A DNA stretch of 64,000 bases from Marinomonas rhizomae (GTDB lineage Bacteria > Pseudomonadota > Gammaproteobacteria > Pseudomonadales > Marinomonadaceae). Below the pieces are notes generated by a model. The model had not been told where the DNA came from, did not search any database, and saw only the letters and a list, made by a program, of their open reading frames with translations. The DNA lies in contig NZ_CP073343.1 of NCBI RefSeq assembly GCF_024397855.1, positions 2,170,001-2,234,000 on the forward strand. The letters run 5' to 3'. Of the stretch, positions 53,443 to 63,868 are shown one piece after another. Made by a program: the position numbers and the translations under genes. The stretch's first letter is position 1. Every line of letters starts with the position of its first letter.

Positions 53443-56400
53443 ATGATTAGAATGCTTATTAATGCAACTCAACAAGAAGAGTTGCGCGTCGCCCTAGTAG
53501 ACGGACAACGTCTATATGATCTAGACATCGAATCCGGTTCACGCGAACAGAAGAAGTCGAATATATACAAAGGTCGCATCACTCGCATTGAGCCGAGTCT
53601 TGAAGCTGCTTTTGTTGACTTCGGTGCAGATCGCCACGGTTTTCTACCTCTCAAAGAAATTTCTAAAACCTACTTCTCCAAAAAGTCCAATCACGAAGGC
53701 CGAATTAACATCAAAGATGTGTTAAGTGAAGGTCAAGAAGTGATTGTTCAAGTGGACAAAGAAGAGCGTGGCAACAAAGGCGCTGCTTTGACTACTTTTG
53801 TTAGCTTGGCGGGTCGTTATTTGGTTTTAATGCCTAATAACCCACGTGCTGGCGGTATATCTCGTCGTATCGACGGCGACGATAGATCACACCTTAAAGA
53901 AGCTATGTCAGGCCTGAACACACCAGAAAATGGTGGATTGATTGTTCGTACTGCAGGCGTTGGTCGTTCAACTGAAGAGCTTCAGTGGGACTTGGATTAC
54001 CTTGATACTTTATGGTCTTCTATTACTAAGGCTGCATCTGAAAAGCCTGCTCCTTTCTTAATCTATCAAGAAAGCAACATCGTCATCCGCGCCATTCGCG
54101 ATTATCTACGCGAAGACATTGGCGAAGTATTGATTGATGAGAAAAGCGCTTACCAAGACGCGATAAACTTCGTTATGCAAGTTATGCCGCACTTTAAGTC
54201 GCGCATTAAAATGTATACTGACTCCACACCGCTGTTTAACCGCTTCCAGATCGAAACTCAGATCGAAACGGCTTTCCAGCGTGAGGTTCGCCTACCTTCT
54301 GGTGGCTCAATTGTTATTGACCCTACAGAAGCACTAGTGTCTATCGATATCAACTCAGCCCGCGCAACGAAAGGCGGAGATATAGAAGAAACAGCACTAC
54401 AGACCAATTTAGAAGCGGCCGATGAAATAGCTCGTCAATTGCGTCTCCGCGACATCGGTGGATTGGTTGTTATCGATTTCATCGATATGACACCAGTACG
54501 CAACCAAAAAGAAGTTGAAAACCGCATGAAAAACGCTCTAGAGGCGGATCGTGCTCGTGTTCAACTTGGTCGTATTTCTCGCTTTGGCCTATTAGAAATG
54601 TCACGCCAGCGTCTGCGCCCTTCTCTTGGCGAAACCAGCGGCATCGTTTGTCCTCGCTGTAATGGCCAAGGATTTATTCGTGACGTGGAGTCTCTGGCAC
54701 TTTCTGTACTTCGCCTTATTGAAGAAGAATGCTCCAAAGAACGTACCGCTCAGATCCGTGCTGTATTACCGGTATCAGTTGCGACTTTCCTACTTAATGA
54801 AAAACGTACCAATATTGCGAAAATTGAAAAACGTAACAGCGTTCACATTATTCTTGTGCCAAATCCACATATGGAAACACCGCATTTTGAAGTAGAACGT
54901 ATTCGCGATGACAGCACAGTTGTTACGCAAAACGAAAATAGCTACAACTTGGTGGAAACACCTGAACAACCGCCTTACGAACCACGTAAAGCAAATGAAA
55001 ATGTTCGCCCACAAGCAGCGGTAACTAGCATTGCTCCTAAAGCGCCAGCTCCAGAGCACACCGCACCAGTAGCGACACCAAAGGTAACCAAGAGCACGCA
55101 GAATACACAAAGCAAGCCAAGTTTGCTTAAACGTATTATGACGGCACTATTTGGTGAGACTCAAACCAAAGCAAAACCTAAAACCGTTAACAAGACTAGC
55201 GCTACAACACCTTCACAAAATGACCGTGATCGTGACACTAGTGCATCAAGCAAGCCTAACGATAAGCGTGTAAACAGAAACAAACGTAACGTTAAGCATC
55301 AAAATGCGGATCGTGACGACAGCAATACGACTGAAAAAAATCGCTCTACTCGTCAATCACGCCGTGAACAGGCTGAAGCTGGCACGAAAGGCAATAACAA
55401 CAACCGTCGTAATAACCGTGGCAACAAGCAAGACGCTCAAGAACCGAGAGCTGAAAAGCAAGAAGCGGCTGTAAAAGCAGCTCCTCGCCAACCTCAGAAA
55501 GAGGTTCCTGAAGTCAAAGAACGCAAACGCGATCGTAATGACAACCGTCGCCGCAACGGCAAATTAAAAGACGAAGCATTGGAAGCAACTAAACTACAAG
55601 AGCAAGAAGATGCCGCTCTAGTAGAAGCAGCTCAAAATGCCGAAGTGGAAAGCAACGAAAATGGCGATGAACCTCAACGTCGTTCACGTCGCTCACGTCG
55701 TTCGCGTCGCCCACAAAAAGAAGAAAACAGCACACAACAAGAGAATGTTGAATCTGAAAATGATCAAGCGACAGAGACTGCAGCTGCAAAAACTGAAGAA
55801 GTAAAACCAACCACTCCAGAAGTTAAGCAGACTGAAACAGAAAGTGAAGTTAAATCAGAAGAAGATGTGACAACAGAAACCATTTCGGAAGACAAATACA
55901 AAACTGAGCAAAATGTTCAGACTGAGAAAACTGTTGAAGCTGTTGAAGCTGTTGAAGCATCACCTGCAGATTCAAAAGAAACAACAGTAGAAACCGTTAA
56001 AAACGAGTCTCCTGAAGCAAAACCAACAAAACCTAAGATGTCTGTAAAAGCTCAGATGCGAAAAATTGAGCAACAGACAACTGAAGCAGCAACAGAGCAA
56101 ACTGAAGAAGAGTCAAACATGACTTCCAAATCAGAAGAGACTCAAACAACTGCTACAGAAGCTACAGAAGAAGCCAATGCCACGGATAAGCCAATACCTG
56201 AAGCAGAAGAAGCTAAGACTGTTACTGCAGAACCAGTCAATGTGACAGAAGAAGTATCTACTGAAACACAAGATGCTGACGCTGTTATAGTGACGACAAA
56301 TCAGAAAGAGACCGAGTCTACTGACAACACTTCTGAGATAACTGAAGAAAACGCTAAAACAGAAGAGGCGAAAGAAGTAAAATCAGAAGAGACATCTAGT

Positions 56401-56649
56401 CCTTCCACTCGTACTCCTCGTCGCGGACGTGGCAAACCGGCTACCAAACAGGCAAATACAGAAGCTAAAGCGCCTGTAGAATTACCTGCTGCCATTTTAG
56501 CCCAACAAGAAAAGCTACGCTTAGAACAGGAAGAAAAACGCAATGCTGCGACATCTCGTCGTCGCGCATCCCCTGGAAGAGTTAAAAACGACCCGAGAAT
56601 TGCAAGAGAAGAAAAATCAGAATCAACTTCGGAAGCTAACGTAGAATAA
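53443..56649 (+). CDS. rne: ribonuclease E
   Basis: 1068 residues. Starts [21 protein letters not shown] like E. coli ([10 protein letters not shown]), so the in-frame ATG at 53404 is not used. Catalytic half: S1 domain (about 37-120), DNase-I-like site with Asp in SIDINS (303) and VIDFIDM (346), and Zn-link CPRCNGQG (C404/C407). The C-terminal half is disordered: an amphipathic membrane-targeting segment [12 protein letters not shown] near 560-571, arginine-rich RNA-binding tracts ([12 protein letters not shown] near 750), long Glu/Thr-rich stretches and a basic end. It initiates mRNA decay and rRNA/tRNA processing and scaffolds the degradosome. A terminator follows. Confidence 0.96.
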   Translation: MIRMLINATQQEELRVALVDGQRLYDLDIESGSREQKKSNIYKGRITRIEPSLEAAFVDFGADRHGFLPLKEISKTYFSKKSNHEGRINIKDVLSEGQEVIVQVDKEERGNKGAALTTFVSLAGRYLVLMPNNPRAGGISRRIDGDDRSHLKEAMSGLNTPENGGLIVRTAGVGRSTEELQWDLDYLDTLWSSITKAASEKPAPFLIYQESNIVIRAIRDYLREDIGEVLIDEKSAYQDAINFVMQVMPHFKSRIKMYTDSTPLFNRFQIETQIETAFQREVRLPSGGSIVIDPTEALVSIDINSARATKGGDIEETALQTNLEAADEIARQLRLRDIGGLVVIDFIDMTPVRNQKEVENRMKNALEADRARVQLGRISRFGLLEMSRQRLRPSLGETSGIVCPRCNGQGFIRDVESLALSVLRLIEEECSKERTAQIRAVLPVSVATFLLNEKRTNIAKIEKRNSVHIILVPNPHMETPHFEVERIRDDSTVVTQNENSYNLVETPEQPPYEPRKANENVRPQAAVTSIAPKAPAPEHTAPVATPKVTKSTQNTQSKPSLLKRIMTALFGETQTKAKPKTVNKTSATTPSQNDRDRDTSASSKPNDKRVNRNKRNVKHQNADRDDSNTTEKNRSTRQSRREQAEAGTKGNNNNRRNNRGNKQDAQEPRAEKQEAAVKAAPRQPQKEVPEVKERKRDRNDNRRRNGKLKDEALEATKLQEQEDAALVEAAQNAEVESNENGDEPQRRSRRSRRSRRPQKEENSTQQENVESENDQATETAAAKTEEVKPTTPEVKQTETESEVKSEEDVTTETISEDKYKTEQNVQTEKTVEAVEAVEASPADSKETTVETVKNESPEAKPTKPKMSVKAQMRKIEQQTTEAATEQTEEESNMTSKSEETQTTATEATEEANATDKPIPEAEEAKTVTAEPVNVTEEVSTETQDADAVIVTTNQKETESTDNTSEITEENAKTEEAKEVKSEETSSPSTRTPRRGRGKPATKQANTEAKAPVELPAAILAQQEKLRLEQEEKRNAATSRRRASPGRVKNDPRIAREEKSESTSEANVE

Positions 56650-56677
56650 ACACTGCGGTGTCTATTTAGATAATACA

Positions 56678-56705
56678 AAGAGCCCGCATTTATGCGGGCT
56701 CTTTT
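56678..56705 (+). terminator. terminator of rne
   Basis: AAGAGCCCGCA / TGCGGGCTCTT with a TTTA loop and short T run, 29 bp past the stop. Confidence 0.88.
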
Positions 56706-56773
56706 GCAACAAGAGCACTATGGATTATTTCAAAGGATTGATTTGAACATAAATAACGGACAGGAAAAAAACA

Positions 56774-58426
56774 ATGATCATTGATTTTTCTCGCTTTAAA
56801 GATTGGACTCTTGTGGGCGATTTATTTGGTGGCGCAACGACAGCCATTGTTTCGCTACCACTTGCACTAGCATTTGGCGTGGCATCAGGAGCTGGTGCAG
56901 AAGCAGGCTTATGGGGAGCCATCCTAGTTGGCCTTTTTGCTGCACTATTTGGCGGCTCAACCAGCTTAATCTCAGAACCAACCGGCCCAATGACCGTCAT
57001 AATGACAGCGGTACTAACGAGCATGATGGCCAGCAGCCCGGAAGGTGGTGTCGCCATGGCTTTTACAGTGGTGATGATCGCGGGGCTGTTTCAAATTACA
57101 TTAGGCTATCTAAAGTTAGGCAAATACATCACTCTAATGCCATACAGCGTTATTTCAGGCTTTATGTCTGGCATTGGCATTATATTGATTATCTTGCAAA
57201 TCGCTCCTTTTCTAGGGCACTCATCTCCACCTGGTGGAGTAATAGGAACATTAAGCGCCCTCCCCAATCTTATTGTTAACTTGAAATTCTCAGAATTATT
57301 TCTAGGGCTGCTAACACTGGGGGTGCTTTTTTATCTTCCCAAACACTGGCGTCGATACGTTCCTCCTCAACTTGTTGCTTTGGTCGCAATCACGCTTATT
57401 TCTATTCTATTATTTAACGACTCAGATGTGCGCCGCATAGGTGTTATTCCATCTGGCCTACCATCAATTCATTGGCCCACCTTTGAACAGTCTGTATTTA
57501 TAGAAATGATCATAAACGGCCTCGTGCTGGGGACTTTGGGCTGCATAGACACCTTACTTACAGCGGTTATTGCCGACAGCCTTACGCGCAAAGAGCATGA
57601 TTCCAATCGCGAACTTATTGGCCAAGGCACCGCTAATTTTTTCTCCGGCCTTCTTGGTGGGCTTCCTGGTGCTGGCGCAACCATGGGAACCGTCGTCAAT
57701 ATACAATCTGGCGGCAAATCACCGCTTGCAGGCATAACAAGAGCGTTAATTCTTTTATTGGTTGTTCTTGGTGCATCTGACTTAATTAGCCCAATTCCAA
57801 TGGCTGTACTGGCTGGTATTGCCTTGTATGTGGGGATCAACATACTCGACTGGAGCTTCTTGAAACGAGCACACAAAGTAGCCCTTTCTCCCACCATTAT
57901 AATGTACGGAGTGATGGCGCTAACCGTATTTGTTGACCTAATGGTTGCGGTTGGAATTGGAGTTTTTATAGCCAATATCATGACAATAGAAAAACTCAGC
58001 CGATTACAGTCAGGGAATGTAAAAGCCATCAGTGATGCTGACGACGATATTCCACTATCAGAAGAGGAAAAATCATTACTAGACCAGGCTGATGGAAACG
58101 TATTGCTTTTCTATCTATCTGGCCCAATGATTTTTGGTGCAAGCAAAGCCATCGCAAAGCATCACAACCGCATACACAACTACAAAGCTGTAGTGTTAGA
58201 TCTGAGCGCCGTTCCTATGATGGACCTTACCATAGGGCTTGCACTAGAAAACGCCATAAAAGACGCGATAGAAGCTAACTGTGCCGTTTATATCTTTAGC
58301 CCTAATGGACAAACCACAGAACGACTTGAAAAGCTGGGCGTATCAAATAGACTGCCGCACAATGCGTTTTGTGATTCTCGTAAATCCGCTTTGCAGCAAG
58401 CGGTTAAAAACTTACCCACTTCGTAA
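56774..58426 (+). CDS. SulP-family anion transporter with STAS domain
   Basis: 550 residues. The N-terminal 400 residues are membrane segments with SulP signatures (GATTAIVSLPLALAFGVASG, TGPMTVIMTAVLTS, GLLGGLPGAGATMG); the C-terminal 110 are a STAS domain (VVLDLSAVPMMDLTIGLALE). SulP proteins take up sulfate, bicarbonate or dicarboxylates; no carbonic anhydrase or sulfate gene is adjacent to decide. AGGA lies 8 nt before the ATG. It converges with aceF at a shared terminator. Confidence 0.9.
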   Translation: MIIDFSRFKDWTLVGDLFGGATTAIVSLPLALAFGVASGAGAEAGLWGAILVGLFAALFGGSTSLISEPTGPMTVIMTAVLTSMMASSPEGGVAMAFTVVMIAGLFQITLGYLKLGKYITLMPYSVISGFMSGIGIILIILQIAPFLGHSSPPGGVIGTLSALPNLIVNLKFSELFLGLLTLGVLFYLPKHWRRYVPPQLVALVAITLISILLFNDSDVRRIGVIPSGLPSIHWPTFEQSVFIEMIINGLVLGTLGCIDTLLTAVIADSLTRKEHDSNRELIGQGTANFFSGLLGGLPGAGATMGTVVNIQSGGKSPLAGITRALILLLVVLGASDLISPIPMAVLAGIALYVGINILDWSFLKRAHKVALSPTIIMYGVMALTVFVDLMVAVGIGVFIANIMTIEKLSRLQSGNVKAISDADDDIPLSEEEKSLLDQADGNVLLFYLSGPMIFGASKAIAKHHNRIHNYKAVVLDLSAVPMMDLTIGLALENAIKDAIEANCAVYIFSPNGQTTERLEKLGVSNRLPHNAFCDSRKSALQQAVKNLPTS

Positions 58427-58453
58427 TAAAGCAATGCAAAAACATTAGATAAA

Positions 58454-58484
58454 AAAAAGCCGCTTATAAAGCGGCTTTTTTATT
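58454..58484. terminator. bidirectional terminator between the SulP gene and aceF
   Basis: AAAAAGCCGC / GCGGCTTTTT around a 7-nt loop, with A and T runs on both sides. Confidence 0.92.
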
Positions 58485-58511
58485 TGCTTAGCTGTTAATC
58501 AAAGAATCTGA

Positions 58512-60434
58512 TTAAAGAGACAAGCGACGTACATCACTCAGCAAGGAGTTTAAGAATGTCATAAAGCGACCTGCATCACCACCATTCACAGCTCTGTGAT
58601 CGTAAGACAAGCACAATGGCAACATTGTACGAGGCTCAAACTCTTTACCATTCCAGCGTGGCTCAACGTCCGCTTTAGAAACACCCAAAATACCCACTTC
58701 AGGACAGTTAACGATAGGAGTAAATCCTGTTCCGCCAATTGCACCCAAACTAGAAATAGTGAAACAACCACCCTGCATGTCAGCTGGCTTAAGTTGTTTA
58801 TCTAGTGCTTTCTTAATTAGCTCTCCCGCTTCTTTTGCAATTTGAACGACAGATTTCTTATCTGCATCACGCAAAACAGGAACAACCAAACCAGCAGGCG
58901 AATCCACAGCAATACCAATGTGTACATAATGCTTTTGAACGTAGCTTTCGCCATCGGCCATTAGCGACACATTAAAGCTTGGATTAGCAACCATTGCTTG
59001 CGCAACTGCTTTAATCAGGAATGGAAGCGGCGTTAATTTAACACCTTGTTTCTCCATTTCGCCTTTTAAGCCTTTACGGAATGCTTCAAGATCAGAAATA
59101 TCAGCTTTATCAAACTGAGTAACTTGAGGCACAACAAGCGCGTTGCGAACCATGTTCTGAGCAGTTAGACGCTGGATCTTGCTCATCTTAACAACGTCAA
59201 CTTCACCAAACTTGCTAAAGTCTTGATCTGGCACAGTTGGCAGACCGGAACCTGTTGCAACACCACCAGCCGGAGCAGAAGCCACCTTTTGCACAGCTGC
59301 TTTCACATAAGCATGCAAATCTTCTTTCGTAATACGACCACGAGGGCCAGTAGGACGAACAAGAGACAGATCAACACCTAACTCGCGAGCGAGCATACGA
59401 ACAGCTGGACCAGCATGAACTTTCTTAGAAGGTTCAGACAGTACAGCAGATTGATCTACTGCAGGAGCTGACTTTTCGGCACTTGCTTTAGGCTTTTCAG
59501 TTGGTGCAGAAGTTGCTTTTTCAGCAGCCGGCGCAGGCGCAGGCACTTCAGAACCACCTTCTACTTCAAGCTCAAGAACAAGATCACCTTCAGAAACCTT
59601 ATCACCAACCTTAATAGAAACAGACTTCACTGTTCCTGATTTCGGCGCAGGAATCTCCATAGAGGCCTTATCAGTCTCAAGAACAATGATAGAATCACCT
59701 TCTTGAACTTTATCTCCGGCTGCAACAGCAACCTCGATAACTTCAACGCCTTCAGCACCGCCAATGTCAGGCACTTTAACCGACTCAACACCACCAGAAG
59801 CTGGTGCTGCAGCAGGAGCAGATGATTTTGGCTCTTCAGCTTTTTCTTCTTTAGCGGCAGGCGCCACTGAAGATGACTCAGTTGTCAGCACAAGAATATC
59901 AGCACCTTCGGATACAGTGTCACCAACTTTAATAGAAATCTTGGCGATCTTACCTGTAAATGGTGAAGGTATGTCCATAGAAGCCTTATCAGTTTCAAGA
60001 ACGATAATTGAATCACCCTCTTCAACCATATCACCTTCAGCAACACAAACCTCTATAACTTCAACGTCAGTTGCACCACCAATATCTGGCACTGAAACTT
60101 TTTCTTCGCTGGAAGATGAAGAAGCTGGAGCTTTCTCAGCGGACTTCTCTGGTGCAGGATCTTCTACAGGTGCCTCAGGAGCAGACTCTTCCGCACCTTC
60201 AACCTCAATAATAAGAATCTCATCACCTTCAGAAACTTTTTCGCCTTCTTTCACAGAAATACTTTTTACTTTACCTGCCATGGAAGATGGAACATCCATA
60301 GAAGCTTTATCTGTTTCTAAAACAATAATTGATTGATCCACTTCAATTGTGTCACCAACCGCAATACTGATCTCGATAATTTCGACATCAGTCGCACCAC
60401 CAATATCCGGTACTCGAATGATTTCAGTACTCAC
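58512..60434 (-). CDS. aceF: pyruvate dehydrogenase E2, dihydrolipoyllysine acetyltransferase
   Basis: 640 residues. Three lipoyl domains, each with ETDKASM (lipoyl lysines K43, K150, K256), joined by Ala/Pro/Glu-rich linkers; a peripheral subunit-binding domain (GPAVRMLARELGVDLS, about 345-380); and the catalytic domain ending SYDHRAVNGGDAGRF. The catalytic motif has Asn where E. coli has Asp (HRxxDG), a variant also found in Azotobacter/Pseudomonas-type E2p. Start is GTG with AAGGAG 6 nt upstream. It lies 96 bp after aceE. No lpd gene follows; a terminator does. Confidence 0.96.
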   Translation of the reverse strand: MSTEIIRVPDIGGATDVEIIEISIAVGDTIEVDQSIIVLETDKASMDVPSSMAGKVKSISVKEGEKVSEGDEILIIEVEGAEESAPEAPVEDPAPEKSAEKAPASSSSSEEKVSVPDIGGATDVEVIEVCVAEGDMVEEGDSIIVLETDKASMDIPSPFTGKIAKISIKVGDTVSEGADILVLTTESSSVAPAAKEEKAEEPKSSAPAAAPASGGVESVKVPDIGGAEGVEVIEVAVAAGDKVQEGDSIIVLETDKASMEIPAPKSGTVKSVSIKVGDKVSEGDLVLELEVEGGSEVPAPAPAAEKATSAPTEKPKASAEKSAPAVDQSAVLSEPSKKVHAGPAVRMLARELGVDLSLVRPTGPRGRITKEDLHAYVKAAVQKVASAPAGGVATGSGLPTVPDQDFSKFGEVDVVKMSKIQRLTAQNMVRNALVVPQVTQFDKADISDLEAFRKGLKGEMEKQGVKLTPLPFLIKAVAQAMVANPSFNVSLMADGESYVQKHYVHIGIAVDSPAGLVVPVLRDADKKSVVQIAKEAGELIKKALDKQLKPADMQGGCFTISSLGAIGGTGFTPIVNCPEVGILGVSKADVEPRWNGKEFEPRTMLPLCLSYDHRAVNGGDAGRFMTFLNSLLSDVRRLSL

Positions 60435-60530
60435 AGAAATCTCCTTTGTCTTATAGACGCATCAAACTTAAAAACTTATCTGACTTAGTTAAAAACATAC
60501 ACTAAGCCAGATACCTAGCTTGTCAGGTAA

Positions 60531-63197
60531 TTAGCACATTACAGGGTTTGGCTTCTCAGGATCTAGACCAAACTTAGCAATTGCCTCACTAACTACAGAT
60601 GCATCAATTACACCGTCTTTTGCCAGTGCACTTAAAGCAGAAACCACTACCCAATAACGGTTAACTTCAAAGAAGTGACGCAATTGAGCGCGAGTATCAC
60701 TGCGGCCAAAACCATCAGTACCAAGTACATTGTAAGTACCTTTTACGAATGGACGAATTTGATCTGCGAACAATTTAATATGGTCGGTAGATGCAATCAC
60801 AGGGCCATTGTCGTTCAGGCAAGACTCTACGTAAGAAAGGCGCGCTTCTGATTCAGGGTGAAGCATGTTCCAGCGACTTGCATCAAGACCTTCACGACGC
60901 AATTCATTGAAAGACGTTACACTCCATATATCAGAGTTAACACCGAAATCATTAAATAGAATCTCTGCAGCGGCTTCAACTTCACGCAGAATAACGCCAG
61001 AACCAAGCAATTGAACTTGTTTCTTATTGGCTTTCTTAGCATGAGACTTAAGCTTATACATCCCCTTGATAATGCCTTCTTCAACACCTTCAGGCATATC
61101 TTCGTGCGTATAGTTTTCATTCATTACAGTTAAGTAATAGAAAACACTTTCTTTCTCTTTATACATACGACGTAAGCCATCTTGCATGATAACAGCGACT
61201 TCGTATGAATAAGTAGGGTCATAAGACACACAGTTAGGAATTAGACCTGCTTGAATATGGGAATGACCATCTTCGTGCTGCAAACCTTCACCATTTAGCG
61301 TAGTACGACCTGCAGTAGCACCAATCAAGAATCCACGAGCCTGAGAATCACCTGCCGCCCAAGCTAAGTCACCAATACGCTGGAAACCAAACATTGAGTA
61401 ATAAATGTAAACAGGAATCATTGGAAGAGCGCTGTTTGCATAAGATGTAGCCAATGCTAACCAAGCAGAGAATGCCCCTGGCTCATTGATGCCTTCTTGA
61501 AGGATTTGACCATCAGCAGATTCTTTGTAATACATAATCTGAGTATGGTCATGAGGCGTATAACGCTGACCTTCAGATGAGTATATACCCAGCTGGCGGA
61601 ACATACCTTCCATACCAAAGGTACGAGCTTCATCGGCAACAATTGGCACAACACGTTTACCAATTTCTTTATCTTTAACCATAACATTCAGTGCACGCAC
61701 AAACGCCATAGTCGTAGAGATTTCACGGCCATTCGTTCCCGCGATTTGAGACTTAAAGGCTTCCAAAGAAGGAACTTCAAGCGCTTCGCAATCATGGTTA
61801 CGGATAGGGAAAGCGCCATGCAATTCTTTGCGACGAGAGCGCATGTATTGCATTTCTGGGCTATCTTCAGCCGGTTTATAGTACGGTAAATCTTTTAGCT
61901 CTTCATCGCTAATTGGGATACCGAATTTATCACGGAACTGAGCAAGGGATTCTTCATCCAACTTCTTCGTCTGGTGCGCTGTGTTTTGCGCTTCAGCCGC
62001 TTTAAACATGCCGTAACCTTTAACGGTTTGCGCCAAGATAACAGTCGGTTGACCTTTATGAGAAGTTGCTTCGGAGTACGCCGCGTAAACTTTGTAAGGA
62101 TCATGTCCGCCACGATTAAGATTCATAATCTCATCGTCAGTCATGTCTTTAACCATTTCTAGCAATTCTGGATATTTGCCGAAGAAATGTTCACGAGTAT
62201 AAGCACCACCATTTGCTTTGTAGTTCTGTAGTTCGCCATCGCAAACTTCATTCATACGTTTAACTAGCAAACCGTTGTGATCTTTCGCAAAAAGAGGATC
62301 CCAATGACGACCCCATAGGCACTTAATGACATTCCAGCCAGCACCACGGAAGACACCTTCAAGTTCCTGAACAATTTTACTGTTACCACGTACAGGACCA
62401 TCAAGGCGCTGTAGGTTACAGTTAATTACGAAAATAAGGTTGTCTAGATTTTCACGACCAGCAAGGGCAATAGCACCTAAGGATTCTGGCTCATCACACT
62501 CACCATCACCTAAGAAAGCCCATACCTTACGATCACCTTGATCGATAAGACCACGGCTATGCTGATACTTCATTACGTGTGCTTGGTAAATAGCCTGCAA
62601 AGGCCCAAGACCCATAGATACAGTTGGGAACTGCCAGTAATCAGGCATCAACCAAGGGTGCGGGTAAGAGGAAATACCTTTACCATCGACTTCACGACGG
62701 AAGTTATCTAGCTGCTCGTCTGTCAAACGCCCTTCAATGTATGAACGAGCGTAAATACCTGGGGATATATGACCTTGGAAAAAAACCATATCCGCTTGCT
62801 GTTTACCGTCATTACCACGGAAAAAGTGGTTAAAACCGATATCATAAAGCGTTGCCGCAGAAGAAAAGCTTGTAATGTGGCCACCAAGTGTTGAATCAAC
62901 ACGGTTTGCCTTCATTACCATAGCCAATGCATTCCAACGTATTATAGAGCGTATACGACGCTCCATAAATACATCACCCGGCAATGGCTTCTCATTTTCA
63001 GGAGCGATTGTGTTTCGGTATGCTGTCGTGATAGACGACGGTAAAGACGAACCTGCTTTTGAAGCTCCATTCGTCAAACGATTTAAAATGTATTGCGCGC
63101 GATCAGGACCTTCTTCGCGAAGGACAGACTCAAGCGCATCGACCCACTCTTTAGTTTCAATTGGATCGATGTCTTCGAGAATATGCTGCTCAGTCAT
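60531..63197 (-). CDS. aceE: pyruvate dehydrogenase E1 component, homodimeric
   Basis: 888 residues. Thiamine-diphosphate motif GDGECDEPESLGAIALAG ending in NLIFVINCNLQ, the conserved FFQGHISPGIYARSYIEGRL region (in part), GRTTLNGEGLQHEDGHS and the C-terminal transketolase-like domain (DGFGRSDTRAQLRHFFEV). It decarboxylates pyruvate and acetylates the E2 lipoyl groups. GGGAG lies 11 nt before the ATG. No pdhR precedes it. Confidence 0.97.
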   Translation of the reverse strand: MTEQHILEDIDPIETKEWVDALESVLREEGPDRAQYILNRLTNGASKAGSSLPSSITTAYRNTIAPENEKPLPGDVFMERRIRSIIRWNALAMVMKANRVDSTLGGHITSFSSAATLYDIGFNHFFRGNDGKQQADMVFFQGHISPGIYARSYIEGRLTDEQLDNFRREVDGKGISSYPHPWLMPDYWQFPTVSMGLGPLQAIYQAHVMKYQHSRGLIDQGDRKVWAFLGDGECDEPESLGAIALAGRENLDNLIFVINCNLQRLDGPVRGNSKIVQELEGVFRGAGWNVIKCLWGRHWDPLFAKDHNGLLVKRMNEVCDGELQNYKANGGAYTREHFFGKYPELLEMVKDMTDDEIMNLNRGGHDPYKVYAAYSEATSHKGQPTVILAQTVKGYGMFKAAEAQNTAHQTKKLDEESLAQFRDKFGIPISDEELKDLPYYKPAEDSPEMQYMRSRRKELHGAFPIRNHDCEALEVPSLEAFKSQIAGTNGREISTTMAFVRALNVMVKDKEIGKRVVPIVADEARTFGMEGMFRQLGIYSSEGQRYTPHDHTQIMYYKESADGQILQEGINEPGAFSAWLALATSYANSALPMIPVYIYYSMFGFQRIGDLAWAAGDSQARGFLIGATAGRTTLNGEGLQHEDGHSHIQAGLIPNCVSYDPTYSYEVAVIMQDGLRRMYKEKESVFYYLTVMNENYTHEDMPEGVEEGIIKGMYKLKSHAKKANKKQVQLLGSGVILREVEAAAEILFNDFGVNSDIWSVTSFNELRREGLDASRWNMLHPESEARLSYVESCLNDNGPVIASTDHIKLFADQIRPFVKGTYNVLGTDGFGRSDTRAQLRHFFEVNRYWVVVSALSALAKDGVIDASVVSEAIAKFGLDPEKPNPVMC

Positions 63198-63327
63198 CGT
63201 GTTAATAACTCCCGCTATTAGAACAGATACTAACCTACCAAGGACATTATGTGTATTTAAGCCTTGGAGGCTACTTAAACGAACCGTCGGAACTTATATG
63301 AATAGCCACAAAGTTCCAGCCGACCTA

Positions 63328-63378
63328 GGATAAAACGACACACTGTTTAATAAGCTTTAAAACGCGTCGTTTTTATCC
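63328..63378. repeat. long hairpin upstream of aceE
   Basis: Arms GGATAAAACGAC (63328-63339) and GTCGTTTTTATCC (63366-63378) pair over 12 bp with one bulged T. It is about 130 bp before the aceE start and may be in its leader. Confidence 0.5.
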
Positions 63379-63457
63379 GTTCCAATGGCAATTATTATTG
63401 TTTTAATTTTATTTCCATTGCATCGACCACTAAAAATCTAGTCAGTTCGCTTCCAAT

Positions 63458-63481
63458 TTGGGTTTGGTTCATCAAACCCAA
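63458..63481. repeat. 9-bp perfect hairpin upstream of aceE
   Basis: TTGGGTTTG / CAAACCCAA around GTTCAT, about 260 bp before the aceE start. No T run on either side. Purpose unknown. Confidence 0.45.
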
Positions 63482-63703
63482 CATTAAATTTCCACATGCA
63501 TATAGCCTTACTAATGCATGTAAAAAATCAAAGCTATATACTTAGAAACCGCATAGATAAACTGCTTCTAATACTTTTGCATTCTAGATATTTTACTAAA
63601 CCCTTACATTAAACAGGGCTTTTTTACATATCAGAAGCATCTAATTTGGGCGTTAGATTAACACCTAATCAAGAGATCGCCTAGCCACCCACATGAAGAT
63701 TGA

Positions 63704-63868
63704 GGTGCTCACAGAACTTTTGAAGCTTTTAAATACCCTAAAATTTGTTTAGAAGTAGTGAAAAAGCCTAAGACAAAAGCGTTAAAGCGTCAGCCAGCCT
63801 CACCAAAATTCACAGAAATCATGAGGCGTATAAACACCATGAATCCACGACCACACTTCAATCAATGA
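63704..63868 (+). pseudogene. possible gene remnant
   Basis: A 54-codon open stretch with no usable start, reading GAHRTFEAFKYPKICLEV then a basic, Pro-containing segment (KKPKTKALKRQPASPKF) to a TGA. The basic composition is protein-like, and an adjacent frame just upstream reads MKIEVLTELLKLLN, as if one gene had been broken by a frameshift. Origin not recognised; a decayed transposase is one guess. Confidence 0.25.

Noticed and set aside
59764..60336. 190-codon plus frame opposite the lipoyl domains of aceF
   Set aside because: Ser/Ala/Pro-rich shadow of the repetitive lipoyl domains; no start context.
63704..63868. Intact insertion sequence
   Set aside because: No terminal inverted repeats or complete transposase; only a short possible remnant.
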